64,000 bases of DNA from NCBI GenBank assembly GCA_016712535.1, contig JADJQW010000004.1, positions 248,001 through 312,000 of the forward strand. Reading direction: 5' to 3'. This document shows positions 54,493-62,556 of this stretch, piece by piece. The DNA comes from Flavobacteriales bacterium (GTDB taxonomy: Bacteria > Bacteroidota > Bacteroidia > Flavobacteriales_F > PHOS-HE28). How positions within the stretch are numbered: the first letter of the stretch is position 1; every line of letters starts with the position of its first letter. Under the pieces are notes generated by a model. The model worked only from the letters and a program-made list of their open reading frames with translations. It did not search any database and was not told where the DNA came from. Position numbers and translations under genes: made by a program.

Positions 54493-55093
54493 ATGAGCAC
54501 CTACCTGATCACCGGAGCTACCGGCAATGGGCGCCCACCTGCCCGAGGGCAATGGCGTGGTGAACGGCCTTTACCGGATGGAGCAGGCCATGAATGCGAT
54601 CCCCGGGCTGGACGTGCTGCACCTGCGTGCCACCTACTTCATGGAGAACACCTTGGGGCAGGCCGGCATGATCAAGCAAGCGGGCATCATGGGCTCTCCG
54701 GTGAAAGCCGACCTGAAGATCCCCATGGTGGCCACGCGCGACATCGGTGCCAAGGCGCTCGCGCATTTGCTGGCGCTGGACTTCAGCGGCAAGAGCGTGG
54801 AGTACGTGCTCGGGCCCCGCGACATGTCCTACAACGAAGCCGCTGGCATCCTTGGTTCGGCCATCGGCAAGCCCGACCTCAGCTACGTGCAGTTCCCGTA
54901 CGATCAGGCCGAGCAGGCCATGGTGCAGCAGATGGGCGCCGGCCCCAACGTCGCCAGGCGCTTGATCGAGTTCGTGCAGTGCCTGAACGAGGGCCATGTG
55001 ATGGAGCCTGTGCAGCGCAGCGCGAGCAACACCACGCCCACGGACATGAAGGACTTCGCCGCCACCTTCAAGGCAGTGTACGAGATGAACTGA
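54493..55093 (+). pseudogene. NmrA-family NAD(P)-binding protein with internal deletion and frameshift
   Basis: The 5' end (MSTYLITGATGN) is the nucleotide-binding start of an NmrA/SDR-like protein. After 54528 the reading frame changes, and the second frame continues GAHLPEGNGVVNGLYRMEQAMNAIPGL through to a normal C-terminus at 55093. Members of this family have about 100 residues between these two points. The most economical reading is a deletion of roughly 300 bases, not a multiple of three, around 54525-54530. A 188-residue product could still start at ATG 54527 but would lack the cofactor site. Confidence 0.8.
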
Positions 55094-55114
55094 CGACCGG
55101 ACGGCAGTCGCGAG

Positions 55115-55138
55115 GAAGGGATCCGCAAGGGTCCCTTC
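55115..55138 (+). terminator. Terminator after the MarR-region genes
   Basis: GAAGGGATCC and GGGTCCCTTC form a 10-bp stem (one G-T pair) with a GCAA tetraloop, 22 bases after the pseudogene stop. Confidence 0.65.
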
Positions 55139-55427
55139 TTCGGTGCTTTCATGGTCAATGCCGGTTCCGGACCGGAATGTCCGATCCACCCCTTGCGCGC
55201 GGCAGGTCCTTTCCTCATTCAATGAGAAACCGGATCCGTTGGTGCTGACCACCTGCATTGCTTCTGCTTGTGAAGCCTTGAGGTGAAGCCGGGTCAGAGC
55301 GATCAGGACCAATGAGGACCGGGTGCCGGTGCTGCGGATGAAAGCGAACAGTTGAACTTGGGAAGGTGTCTCGCAGTGGGGGGAGCACCTCTACTTTCAC
55401 GCGCTCATAAACACAACACGAACTCAA
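55139..55427. other. Non-coding stretch before the OsmC gene
   Basis: No convincing gene on either strand. The last bases before the OsmC ATG (AAACACAACACG) match the bases before the reductase ATG at 53790, hinting at shared leader or promoter sequence. No MarR palindrome was found here. Confidence 0.4.
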
Positions 55428-55868
55428 ATGCCCGTCAATCGCAAAGCCACCGCCACCTGGAGCGGTTCCGGAAAAGAAGGTTCCGGCCAGGTCACCACCC
55501 TGAGCGGCGTATTGAACAACACCCCGCACTCGTTCCACACGCGCTTCGTGAGCGAGGACGGCAAGGCCGGCACGAACCCGGAGGAGCTCATTGCCGCAGC
55601 GCATGCCAGCTGCTTCACCATGAAGCTGAGCTTCGTGCTCGGCAACCACGGCTTCACGCCTGAAGAACTGCGCTGCACGGCAGAGGTGCGCATGGGCCCC
55701 GTGCCCGGCGGCAATGGCATCGTGGGCATCGACCTGCACCTCGATGCGAAGGTTCCCGGCATCGACCAAGCGACATTCGATGCATGCACCGAGGACGCCA
55801 AGACCAACTGCCCCATCAGCCAGGTGCTGAGGGCGGTGCCCATCACGCTCACCGCCAAGCTGGGCTGA
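55428..55868 (+). CDS. osmC: OsmC family peroxiredoxin
   Basis: A 146-residue OsmC-type thiol peroxidase that reduces organic hydroperoxides. Catalytic cysteines are in AAHASCFTMKL (peroxidatic) and TNCPISQVL (resolving). MPVNRKATATWSGSGKEGSGQV and ELIAAAHAS are typical for the OsmC subgroup rather than Ohr. Full length. Probably part of the same stress response as the genes just upstream, although a terminator separates them. Confidence 0.93.
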   Translation: MPVNRKATATWSGSGKEGSGQVTTLSGVLNNTPHSFHTRFVSEDGKAGTNPEELIAAAHASCFTMKLSFVLGNHGFTPEELRCTAEVRMGPVPGGNGIVGIDLHLDAKVPGIDQATFDACTEDAKTNCPISQVLRAVPITLTAKLG

Positions 55869-56214
55869 GCATCGATCCCGGCGCGAGGGTCTGTGTGAAC
55901 CTCGGCAGTTGCCATGGAGCATGGTTGAGCGACAAGGCCCTCCGTCAGGCCTGATGGCTCGTTGCTGCGCTCTTCCTTCGGCACCGGCCATGAGAGCCCT
56001 GGAGCCGGCACGCACGCATGTTGCTATCTAGGCGCGCAGGGCGCCTTCATTGGCACGAGCAAATCCAGAGGACCGAACACATTCCCGGCACCAACGGATT
56101 CTCTTCGCGCGCGGACGACCCTAGGCTGTGAGGTATTCGGGCAGTATTCAGTAGGCCAGGGGCTCCGGGCCAGAAGAATGATCAGTTGCAGCCGCCTGAG
56201 CTGACATGCACCGC
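55869..56214. other. Non-coding stretch
   Basis: About 345 bases between the OsmC gene and the next membrane protein (convergent). Frames on both strands are short and look unlike the local coding pattern. No repeat, RNA gene or strong hairpin recognised. Confidence 0.4.
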
Positions 56215-56610
56215 TTACATCGGCTCATGCCACAAGAGCTTGATCGATAGAACGATGGTGATGAAGCAGATGATCCAGAAAACGATCGGCCCCGAACCCC
56301 CTTTGAATTCCATCCCAAGTGCATTGAACTCCACGGGCCCGTTGGCGGCGCGCAGCACAAGCGTCATGAAGAGCGCGGCCAGGCCGGCCATGGGAATACC
56401 GACCATGGCTGGGACCTGGTCCTTGACGATGTTGTGCCAGAACTGCTCATCAGCTCCTCCGATGTGCTGCAGCTTGTACAGCAGGTAAACACCGAAACCC
56501 GTGAGGATGACAACCGACACCCAGCTCATGGTCGATTGCAGCCCCTTGGGCAGGATGCTCTTCTTTCGGTCCGGGGAGGGTTCACGGCCCTCATTCGTTC
56601 TCTCGCTCAT
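56215..56610 (-). CDS. Small three-helix membrane protein
   Basis: A 131-residue protein. A charged N-terminus (MSERTNEGREPSPDRKKS) is followed by helices MSWVSVVILTGFGVYLLYKL, VGIPMAGLAALFMTLVL and IVFWIICFITIVLSIKLLW. No family recognised. ATG 56610 is chosen since the upstream extension has no protein-like character. Confidence 0.55.
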   Translation of the reverse strand: MSERTNEGREPSPDRKKSILPKGLQSTMSWVSVVILTGFGVYLLYKLQHIGGADEQFWHNIVKDQVPAMVGIPMAGLAALFMTLVLRAANGPVEFNALGMEFKGGSGPIVFWIICFITIVLSIKLLWHEPM

Positions 56611-56750
56611 GCGTTCAGGGGTCTGTCCAGCCAAGCCATGCGCTGAACACGAGCAATGATACCCTTCTGACCTGATCCGGGCAATGCAGGCAGCGAGCGA
56701 ATTCCAGCTGGGCAACCGGTTCCGCTAATTTGCCCCGAATTGAGGATCGC

Positions 56751-57110
56751 ATGTCCAAGCACGTCACCGGCATCGGCGGGCTCTTCTTCCGCGCTAACGA
56801 TCACAAGGCCCTGGCCAAGTGGTACAACGACCACTTCGGCATCAACGACGAATCGCACGGCTGGATCTGGCAGCAGGATGCCGGCCCCACGGTGTTCTCG
56901 CCCTTCAAGAAGGACACCGATTACTTCGGGAGCGACGCACAGCAGTTCATGCTGAACCTGCGCGTGCAGGACATCGATGGCCTGCTGAAGAAGTTGGAGG
57001 CCGCCGGTGTGCGCATCGACCCCAAGCGGCAGGATGAGGAGTACGGCCGCTTCGCGTGGGTGTATGATCCAGAGGGGAACAAGATCGAATTGTGGGAGCC
57101 GAAAGGCTGA
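56751..57110 (+). CDS. VOC family (glyoxalase/bleomycin resistance-like) protein
   Basis: A 119-residue vicinal-oxygen-chelate protein. GIGGLFFRANDHKALAKWYNDHFGI opens the fold, and FAWVYDPEGNKIELWEPKG is the conserved end with the metal-ligand Glu. It may be a small dioxygenase, isomerase or binding protein. A TAATTTGC box lies 18 bases before the ATG. It is the only plus-strand gene of the accessory cluster. Confidence 0.85.
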   Translation: MSKHVTGIGGLFFRANDHKALAKWYNDHFGINDESHGWIWQQDAGPTVFSPFKKDTDYFGSDAQQFMLNLRVQDIDGLLKKLEAAGVRIDPKRQDEEYGRFAWVYDPEGNKIELWEPKG

Positions 57111-57113
57111 TCC

Positions 57114-57139
57114 CTTCCTCAAGATCTTCTCCATCGCCC
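57114..57139 (-). repeat. Third copy of the MEKILR core
   Basis: On the minus strand ATGGAGAAGATCTTGAGGAA matches, with one change, the core found at the DUF2200 3' end and at 57676-57695. It lies just downstream of the DUF4375 gene. Confidence 0.6.
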
Positions 57140-57150
57140 GTGATACCTGA

Positions 57151-57657
57151 TCAATCGACCAATTCTGCCTTGCTCCGGACATACGCGACGGTCTTTTGCT
57201 TGATATCCGGGATCAACGCGGACAACTCGTTATCGATACCGTACCATAGATCGTCCCATTCTGGTTCAGTCAGGTGCCGGTCTTCCACGATCAGGTAACG
57301 CTCCTCGCACAAGCGGTCCCACAACTCGCGGCGTTCCTCCCAGTTCTTGGGTACCCGGCGGTCAGGATACAGGTTCGCCACGCGGTCAAGAAGGTCAACC
57401 AGATCGGTGCACGCGATCCTTTGGGCCGCCTCGCGGGTCTCATGAAAATTGCAGCCGTCCCAATTGTCGATGAACTGGATGATGCCGCCGTTCTCTGCCT
57501 GGTTAAGCAGGCCAGTGATGAGCAGCACAGTGCGCACCATTTCGTCCGGATGTGGTATTGTGAGGTCGTCCGGCACTTGCGCCCAGACGGACTCCTGTAT
57601 GCCATCCCACACATCCTCGGCAGTGGTGCGCTCGAATACTGAGCGGTGGAATTTCAT
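57151..57657 (-). CDS. DUF4375 (DMP19-like) protein
   Basis: A 168-residue acidic protein. VRTVLLITGLLNQAENGGIIQFIDNWDG is the DUF4375 core and DLLDRVANLYPDRRVP continues it. Function unknown; members are common in accessory regions. Its ATG overlaps the stop of an upstream DUF2200-like fragment (ATGA), and a copy of the same fragment core lies just after its stop. Confidence 0.7.
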   Translation of the reverse strand: MKFHRSVFERTTAEDVWDGIQESVWAQVPDDLTIPHPDEMVRTVLLITGLLNQAENGGIIQFIDNWDGCNFHETREAAQRIACTDLVDLLDRVANLYPDRRVPKNWEERRELWDRLCEERYLIVEDRHLTEPEWDDLWYGIDNELSALIPDIKQKTVAYVRSKAELVD

Positions 57658-57770
57658 GCTCGAAGTCGGATCTCCAATTTCCTCAGGATCTTCTCCATCA
57701 CCCTGCCCTTCGCCAACTCATTCACCAGCTCGACCGGTCCTCCATGCTTCAGCGCGAGCGCAGCAGATTG
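57654..57770 (-). pseudogene. Duplicated 3' end of a DUF2200-like gene
   Basis: This minus frame ends VELVNELAKGRVMEKILRK followed by LEIRLRA and a stop. It matches the end of the full DUF2200 gene (VDELAKGRKMEKILRN) at protein and nucleotide level over about 58 bases (57664-57722 against 58239-58298). There is no start or N-terminal domain. The stop overlaps the DUF4375 start. Confidence 0.65.
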
Positions 57771-57779
57771 ACCCCGACC

Positions 57780-58202
57780 TCAGCTCCGCTTGGTGCGTTT
57801 GCTTGCGGGACTGCCGCTCTTCGCGCTTGCCTTCTTCTTGGCCGACTTCTCCAGATGGGCTTCGATCTCGGCCACCCGCAGCTTCACGATAGCCTTCACC
57901 ACTGCCGCAGGAATGGGCTTGCTGGGCACGAAGTGGATCGAGCCCTTGGTCCGCTTGAAGTCCTTCAACTCGGCATCGAAGACCTTCGGCATCATGCCGT
58001 ACAAGGCACAATGCGCCTTGGCCGCGCCCATGTACAGCAAGGGCTTTCCATGCAGCCGGAAGCCAGGGAGGCCGTAACCGAAATACTCCTCGCAGCCCGG
58101 TGCGGCCGACAGGATCTGCTTGCGCAATCTCTGCAAGGCTGCTCCCTGATCGGGTGGCAATGCGCGCAGGTAGGCATCCGTGTTCTTTACCGCCGGGTTC
58201 AT
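57780..58202 (-). CDS. DUF1801 family protein
   Basis: A 140-residue protein of the YdhG-like DUF1801 group. YLRALPPDQGAALQRLRKQILSAAPGCEEYFGYGLPGF and KPLLYMGAAKAHCALYGM are typical. A Lys/Ala/Ser-rich tail (KKKASAKSGSPASKRTKRS) suggests nucleic-acid contact. Function unknown. It is bracketed by two copies of the DUF2200 3' end; TTCATGCTCGAA occurs both at its own start and at the DUF4375 start. Confidence 0.8.
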   Translation of the reverse strand: MNPAVKNTDAYLRALPPDQGAALQRLRKQILSAAPGCEEYFGYGLPGFRLHGKPLLYMGAAKAHCALYGMMPKVFDAELKDFKRTKGSIHFVPSKPIPAAVVKAIVKLRVAEIEAHLEKSAKKKASAKSGSPASKRTKRS

Positions 58203-58238
58203 GCTCGAACAAACTTATGCGACAAGGAAACACACGCT

Positions 58239-58598
58239 TCAATTCCTCAGGATCTTCTCCATTTTCCTCCCCTTCGCCAGCTCATCCACCAGCTTGTCCA
58301 GGTAACGGATCCGTTGCATGAGGGGGTCCTCGATCTCCTCCACGCGGTAGCCGCAGATCACGCCGGTGATCTTGTGCACGTTCGGGTTCAGTTTCGCCTC
58401 GGCGAAGAAGGTGCGGAAGTCGGTCTTGTTGGCGATGATCTGCTGCAGCGCCTTCTCATCGTAGCCGGTGAGCCAGTGGATGACGGAGTGCAGCTCCTCT
58501 TTCGTGCGGCCCTTCTTCTCCACCTTGTTCACGTAGTGCGGGTAGACGCTCGCGAAAGGCATCTTGAAGACGCGCTCGTTGTTGGCGGCCGTGCCCAT
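58239..58598 (-). CDS. DUF2200 family protein
   Basis: A 119-residue protein. VFKMPFASVYPHYVNKVEKKGRTKEELHSVIHWLTGY, ADFRTFFAEAKLNPN-like text, ITGVICGYRVEEIEDPLMQRIRYLDKLVDELAKG and a final MEKILRN make up the DUF2200 pattern. Function unknown. A TAGTTTTGG box (58613-58605) overlaps the stop codon of the upstream gene and lies 6 bases before the ATG. Its last 20 codons are repeated further along the strand. Confidence 0.85.
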   Translation of the reverse strand: MGTAANNERVFKMPFASVYPHYVNKVEKKGRTKEELHSVIHWLTGYDEKALQQIIANKTDFRTFFAEAKLNPNVHKITGVICGYRVEEIEDPLMQRIRYLDKLVDELAKGRKMEKILRN

Positions 58599-58610
58599 GG
58601 TCTTCCAAAA

Positions 58611-59258
58611 CTAGGCGCGGACGATCCGATAGAACCCGGCCCGCTCGCCTGGTATGAACTGCTCGCACGAGTAGCCGAGCTTGGTCAGGTCGAGACCGGC
58701 GAACAACGGCTCACCTGCCCCGAGCAGCACTGGCGATACGGCGATGAGCAGTTCATCGATCAGCTTCGCTTGCAGGTATTGCCGCACTGTGGAGGCACCA
58801 CCGCCCACGCGGATGTCACGATCACCAGCCGCTTCGCGTGCGCGCTCCAGCGCCTCGTGGATGCCACCCGTAACGAAGTGGAAGGTGATGCCGCCCTCCA
58901 TCACCAGCGAAGGCCGAGGATGATGCGTGAGCACGAAGACCGGGACATGGTAAACGGGGTTGGGGCCCCACCAGCCTTTCCATTCTTCATTTGGCCAGGG
59001 ACCGCGCACCGGCCCGAACATGTTGCGGCCCATGATCCAGGCGCCGATGTTCTGCATGCCCTGCACGGCCATGTCGTTGTCGGTTCCGGTGGAGCCATCC
59101 TGCTTGCCAAAGTGGGTGGTCTGGAAGTAGTGCGTGTTCAGCAACCATGGGTGCAGGGCTTGGCCACCGGTGCCCATCGGGGCTTCCAGCGTTTGACCAG
59201 GGCCGGCGCCGTAGCCGTCGAGCGATATCGTGTAACTGTGGACGATGAGGCGGGGCAT
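58611..59258 (-). CDS. RibD C-terminal (dihydrofolate reductase-like) family protein
   Basis: A 215-residue NADPH-binding reductase fold. MPRLIVHSYTISLDGYGAGP opens it; GRNMFGPVRGPW, TFHFVTGGIHEALERAREAAGDRDIRVGGGASTVRQYL and LAVSPVLLGAGEPLF-type text (IAVSPVLLGAGEPLFAGLDL) complete the RibD-C pattern. The substrate is unknown; the family is widespread in accessory DNA. A damaged copy of its first 45 codons lies upstream (60198-60333) beyond the KilA-N gene. Confidence 0.85.
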   Translation of the reverse strand: MPRLIVHSYTISLDGYGAGPGQTLEAPMGTGGQALHPWLLNTHYFQTTHFGKQDGSTGTDNDMAVQGMQNIGAWIMGRNMFGPVRGPWPNEEWKGWWGPNPVYHVPVFVLTHHPRPSLVMEGGITFHFVTGGIHEALERAREAAGDRDIRVGGGASTVRQYLQAKLIDELLIAVSPVLLGAGEPLFAGLDLTKLGYSCEQFIPGERAGFYRIVRA

Positions 59259-59286
59259 GGGGAGTCAGGACGGTTAGGGGGAATGG

Positions 59287-60129
59287 TCACTTGCTCTTCC
59301 CTGGTCCGAGCAAGCGCGAAGCGTTCGTGGCCAGCGTCTTCATCTGCCGAATGGCGATCGCGTTCAACTTCATCAGCCGTTCGCCTTGCGACAAACCCAT
59401 GTGGATGAACTCGGCGTTGAGGCTTTCCATGTTGGCCAGCACCAGCAACTGTTCGACGGTGGCGTGGTCGCGCATGTTGCCATCCAGCTCTGGGTTGGCT
59501 TGACGCCACTCCTTCGCGGTGAGACCGAACATGGCGACATTGAGCAGGTCCGCCTCGTTGGCATAGGTGATGGCCGCTTGTGCGGGTGTGACTTCCGGCG
59601 GGACCAAGTGTTCCTTGATGGCATCGGTGTGGATCCGGTAGTTGATCTTGGAAAGCTCGCGGTTCAGGTTCCAGGCGAGGGAGAGGCGCTGGCTCTCATC
59701 CTCCTTCAGGCGTTGGAACTCCTTGATGAGGTAGAGTCGGAACTCGACCGACACCCACGAAGCGAACTCGAAGGCGATGTCCTTGTGTGCGTAGGTGCCG
59801 CCATAGCGACCGGCGCTGGAGCGAATGCCGACCGCAGCGGTCTTCTCAACCCATTGTTTGGGCGTGAGCACGTAACTGTTGATACCCGTCTGCATTCTAA
59901 TCCCGTCGAATTCGACGGGGTTGAAATCCGGGTTGTTCAGTCGCTCCCAAATGCCAAGGAACTCCACCGTGCTCCGGTTGCGCAGCCAATTGCGCACCAC
60001 ATCATCCGGATGGTCCGGGTTCTTGTACTTGGCGATGTCCGTAAGGCTGATGAAGTCGTGGCCATCATGCGGAACGATCGTGACGACCGCACCCTGGACT
60101 TCGATCGTGGCTTTGGTGGTCTTCGACAT
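59287..60129 (-). CDS. KilA-N domain protein
   Basis: A 280-residue protein. VVTIVPHDGHDFISLTDIAKYKNPDHPDDVVRNWLRNRSTVEFLGIWE is the KilA-N DNA-binding domain common in phages and mobile DNA. The rest (GRYGGTYAHKDIAFEFASWVSVEFRLYLIKEFQRL) is the usual continuation in stand-alone bacterial members. Probably a DNA-binding accessory or defence-related protein; the role is unknown. It sits between the RibD-C gene and a partial copy of that gene's 5' end. Confidence 0.88.
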   Translation of the reverse strand: MSKTTKATIEVQGAVVTIVPHDGHDFISLTDIAKYKNPDHPDDVVRNWLRNRSTVEFLGIWERLNNPDFNPVEFDGIRMQTGINSYVLTPKQWVEKTAAVGIRSSAGRYGGTYAHKDIAFEFASWVSVEFRLYLIKEFQRLKEDESQRLSLAWNLNRELSKINYRIHTDAIKEHLVPPEVTPAQAAITYANEADLLNVAMFGLTAKEWRQANPELDGNMRDHATVEQLLVLANMESLNAEFIHMGLSQGERLMKLNAIAIRQMKTLATNASRLLGPGKSK

Positions 60130-60197
60130 GGTACTGGCCGGTTGACGAAAAGGCCGTCAATGGCTCACGCTCAATATAGCTCGCCGATGTCTGAGCG

Positions 60198-60333
60198 GAG
60201 CAACCACGGGTCTGCCCTAGCCACCAGTGCCCATCGGGGCCTCCAGCGTTTGGTTCTGACCGGCGCCGTAGCCCCGAGCCTGCGTGCCGGAGGCACGCGA
60301 GATGGTGAAGCCGTGGACGATGAGGCGGGGCAT
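60198..60333 (-). pseudogene. Duplicated 5' end of the RibD-C reductase gene
   Basis: From ATG 60333 the minus strand reads MPRLIVHGFTIS, a foreign RASGTQAR insert, then GYGAGQNQTLEAPMGTGG and a TAG at 60217-60219. This matches the start of the gene at 59258 (MPRLIVHSYTIS, GYGAG, QTLEAPMGTGG). Nucleotide similarity continues past the stop in another frame (PWLL), so it is a decayed fragment rather than a designed small gene. Confidence 0.75.
60282..60298. repeat. Short perfect palindrome inside the RibD-C fragment
   Basis: GCGTGCC GGA GGCACGC is a 7-bp stem with a 3-base spacer. It lies exactly where the fragment differs from the intact gene (RASGTQAR in place of LD), so it looks like a small inserted palindromic element. 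Confidence 0.6.
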
Positions 60334-60373
60334 GGGGGCGGTGGATCAACTTCTAGCATTCACTCCGCTCAAA

Positions 60374-60913
60374 CTACTCATAGTCCTTGCTGTAGACCTC
60401 CTCTAGAGTGTCTCCAACCAGAGTTACATCGAAAGAGGAATGCGGATACTTGGCGCGCAATCGTTCCGCAGAAAGCTGTTCCAATGATTCAAGTGCCACA
60501 GAATCGTATCGCAGCGGCTTGATCAATCGAACGGAGAGGAAAGGATACCACCCTTCTTTCCACAGATCGAGATCGATCCTTGCACACCCCGTTATGCTCT
60601 TCATTGAATCCTTCACCTCCGGTTCATCTAAATACTCGCCGGAATGGATCAAATCCCCACCAAACGTGTATGACCAACTTCCTACTGGCACACCGTCATC
60701 ATACTCTAAGAGCGATACATGCTCCCGATCAAACGGATGCTCTGGATCAGGCTTGGTCACCTGCTTGAACTTACCGTCCAATAGTTCCCCAGTGCTACTT
60801 GAGAGGTGCAATCCATCACGCAAAGTCCGCTCCTCAGGTCCGACCGTTCGTATGCAGGATGCCATGAACAAGGCAGCGAGCACAACCATCAAGTCTCGAC
60901 TAGCAATCCTCAT
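60374..60913 (-). CDS. Hypothetical lipoprotein
   Basis: A 179-residue protein with a lipoprotein signal (RDLMVVLAALFMASC, lipobox MASC). DGVPVGSWSYTFGGDLIHSGEY recalls MORN/toxin-immunity-like beta repeats of the type G.P.G.W.Y. No family can be named with confidence. A hand count of one 60-base stretch (60541-60600) gives about 50% GC, lower than most of the window, suggesting recent acquisition. Confidence 0.6.
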   Translation of the reverse strand: MRIASRDLMVVLAALFMASCIRTVGPEERTLRDGLHLSSSTGELLDGKFKQVTKPDPEHPFDREHVSLLEYDDGVPVGSWSYTFGGDLIHSGEYLDEPEVKDSMKSITGCARIDLDLWKEGWYPFLSVRLIKPLRYDSVALESLEQLSAERLRAKYPHSSFDVTLVGDTLEEVYSKDYE

Positions 60914-60964
60914 AAGCGCGAGTGTCAGCGATCACCCGAGGTTAACGGCCCTAGGCCGCATTTC

Positions 60965-61060
60965 GCGTGAGCGATTGAAGCGGAAAGCCCACAGCGCGGT
61001 AATCCGCGCGAGGACTTGTAGCGGAAAGCGCGACCCGAGGCATTTGCGAGGGGCACGCTC
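60965..61060. repeat. Probable intergenic repeat element
   Basis: AGCGGAAAGC occurs at 60979-60988 and 61020-61029 (41 bases apart). Between them lies GCGCGG TAAT CCGCGC (60994-61009), a 6-bp hairpin. No coding frame. It is downstream of the ALDH gene on the minus strand and could also act as its terminator region. Confidence 0.4.
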
Positions 61061-61064
61061 AAAC

Positions 61065-62522
61065 TCAATTCAAATTCAAGTACGCCCCCAACCCATGCAC
61101 ACCGCCTTCACGTCCATACCCGCTTTCCTTGTACCCACCGAAGGGTGAGGTGGGATCGAACTTGTTGTAGGTGTTGGCCCAGATGACGCCCGCGCGCAGT
61201 TTGCTGGTGAGGTTGAAGATCTTGCTGCCTTTGTCCGTCCACACGCCGGCGCTGAGGCCGTAGGGCGTGTTGTTGGCTTTCTGGATCACCTCGTCCACGG
61301 TGCGGAAGGTCTGCACGGCGAGCACGGGACCGAAGATCTCCTCCTGGGCGATGCGCGCGCTCTGCGCGACGTTGAGGAAGAGCGTGGGGCGGCACCAAAA
61401 GCCCTTGCCGGGCAGGTCGCAGGGGCTTTGGTACATCTCGGCACCTTCGCTCTGGCCCAGCTTGAGGTACTTGTTGATGGTGCCGAGCTGCTCGCGGCTG
61501 TTGATGGCGCCGATGTCGGTGTTCTTGTCGAGCGGATCGCCCACGACGAGCGAGCGCATGCGGTGCTTGAGCTTGCGGATCACTTCGTGGTACACGGCCT
61601 CCTCCACGAAGAGGCGGCTGCCGGCGCAGCACACGTGGCCCTGGTTGAAGTAGATGCCGTTGATGATGCCTTCGACGGCCTGGTCGATGGTGGCGTCGGC
61701 GAAGATGATGTTGGCCGCTTTGCCGCCGAGCTCGAGGGTGAGCTTCTTACCACTTCCTGCCGTGGCGCGTTGGATGAGCTTGCCCACGCCGGTACTGCCG
61801 GTGAAGGCGACCTTGTTCACATCGGGATGGTTGACGACCGCCGCGCCCGTGGCCCCCGCGCCGGTGACGATGTTGACGACGCCATCGGGGAGCTCGGCCT
61901 CCTGCAGGAGCTCGGCGAGCTTGAGGGCGGTGAGCGGGGTGGTCTCGGCGGGCTTCAGCACCACGGTGTTGCCGCAGGCCAGGGCGGGCGCGAGCTTCCA
62001 CGCGGCCATGAGCAGCGGGAAGTTCCAGGGGATCACCTGGCCGGCTACGCCGAGCGGTGATACGGTCTTGCCGGGAAAGGCGTAGTTGAGCTTGTCGGCC
62101 CAACCGGCGTAGTAGAAGAAGTGGGCGGCGGCGAGCGGCACGTCCACGTCGCGGCTTTCGCGGATGGCCTTGCCGCCGTCCATGCTCTCGATGACGGCGA
62201 ACTCGCGGGCCTTCTCCTGCAGCAGCCGCGCGATGCGGTAGATGTACTTGGCGCGTTCGGCGGCGGGCATCCTGCTCCACACGGTGTCGTAGGCCTTGCG
62301 GGCGGCCTTCACGGCGGCGTCCACATCGGCCTCGTTGGCCTCAGCGATGCGCGCGAGCTTCTGCTCGCTGGCGGGGTTGATGGTGTCGAAGTACTTCCCG
62401 CTCTTCGGCTTCACCCATTTGCCGTTGATGAAGAGCTGGTACTCCTCAGAGATCTTCACATGGTCTTTCGACTCAGGTGCCGGGGCCAACGCCCAATCCA
62501 TGGTCTTCTTCTTGGTTGCCAT
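61065..62522 (-). CDS. Aldehyde dehydrogenase
   Basis: A 485-residue NAD(P)-dependent aldehyde dehydrogenase. It has PWNFPLLMAAWKLAPALACGNT, the nucleotide-binding FTGSTGVGKLIQ, the general base in TLELGGKAANIIF and the catalytic Cys in NQGHVCCAGSR, and ends SPFGGYKESGYGREGG. The N-terminus APAPESKDHVKISEEYQLFINGKW is typical of the Bacteroidetes ALDH that pairs with a short non-catalytic ALDH (see 48216-49163). ATG 62522 is chosen; a TACCTTCG box lies 6 bases before it. Its 5' end is duplicated at 63054-63145. Confidence 0.95.
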   Translation of the reverse strand: MATKKKTMDWALAPAPESKDHVKISEEYQLFINGKWVKPKSGKYFDTINPASEQKLARIAEANEADVDAAVKAARKAYDTVWSRMPAAERAKYIYRIARLLQEKAREFAVIESMDGGKAIRESRDVDVPLAAAHFFYYAGWADKLNYAFPGKTVSPLGVAGQVIPWNFPLLMAAWKLAPALACGNTVVLKPAETTPLTALKLAELLQEAELPDGVVNIVTGAGATGAAVVNHPDVNKVAFTGSTGVGKLIQRATAGSGKKLTLELGGKAANIIFADATIDQAVEGIINGIYFNQGHVCCAGSRLFVEEAVYHEVIRKLKHRMRSLVVGDPLDKNTDIGAINSREQLGTINKYLKLGQSEGAEMYQSPCDLPGKGFWCRPTLFLNVAQSARIAQEEIFGPVLAVQTFRTVDEVIQKANNTPYGLSAGVWTDKGSKIFNLTSKLRAGVIWANTYNKFDPTSPFGGYKESGYGREGGVHGLGAYLNLN

Positions 62523-62556
62523 CGTGAGCGAAGGTAGAAGGTGTGAGGGCTCGCCG

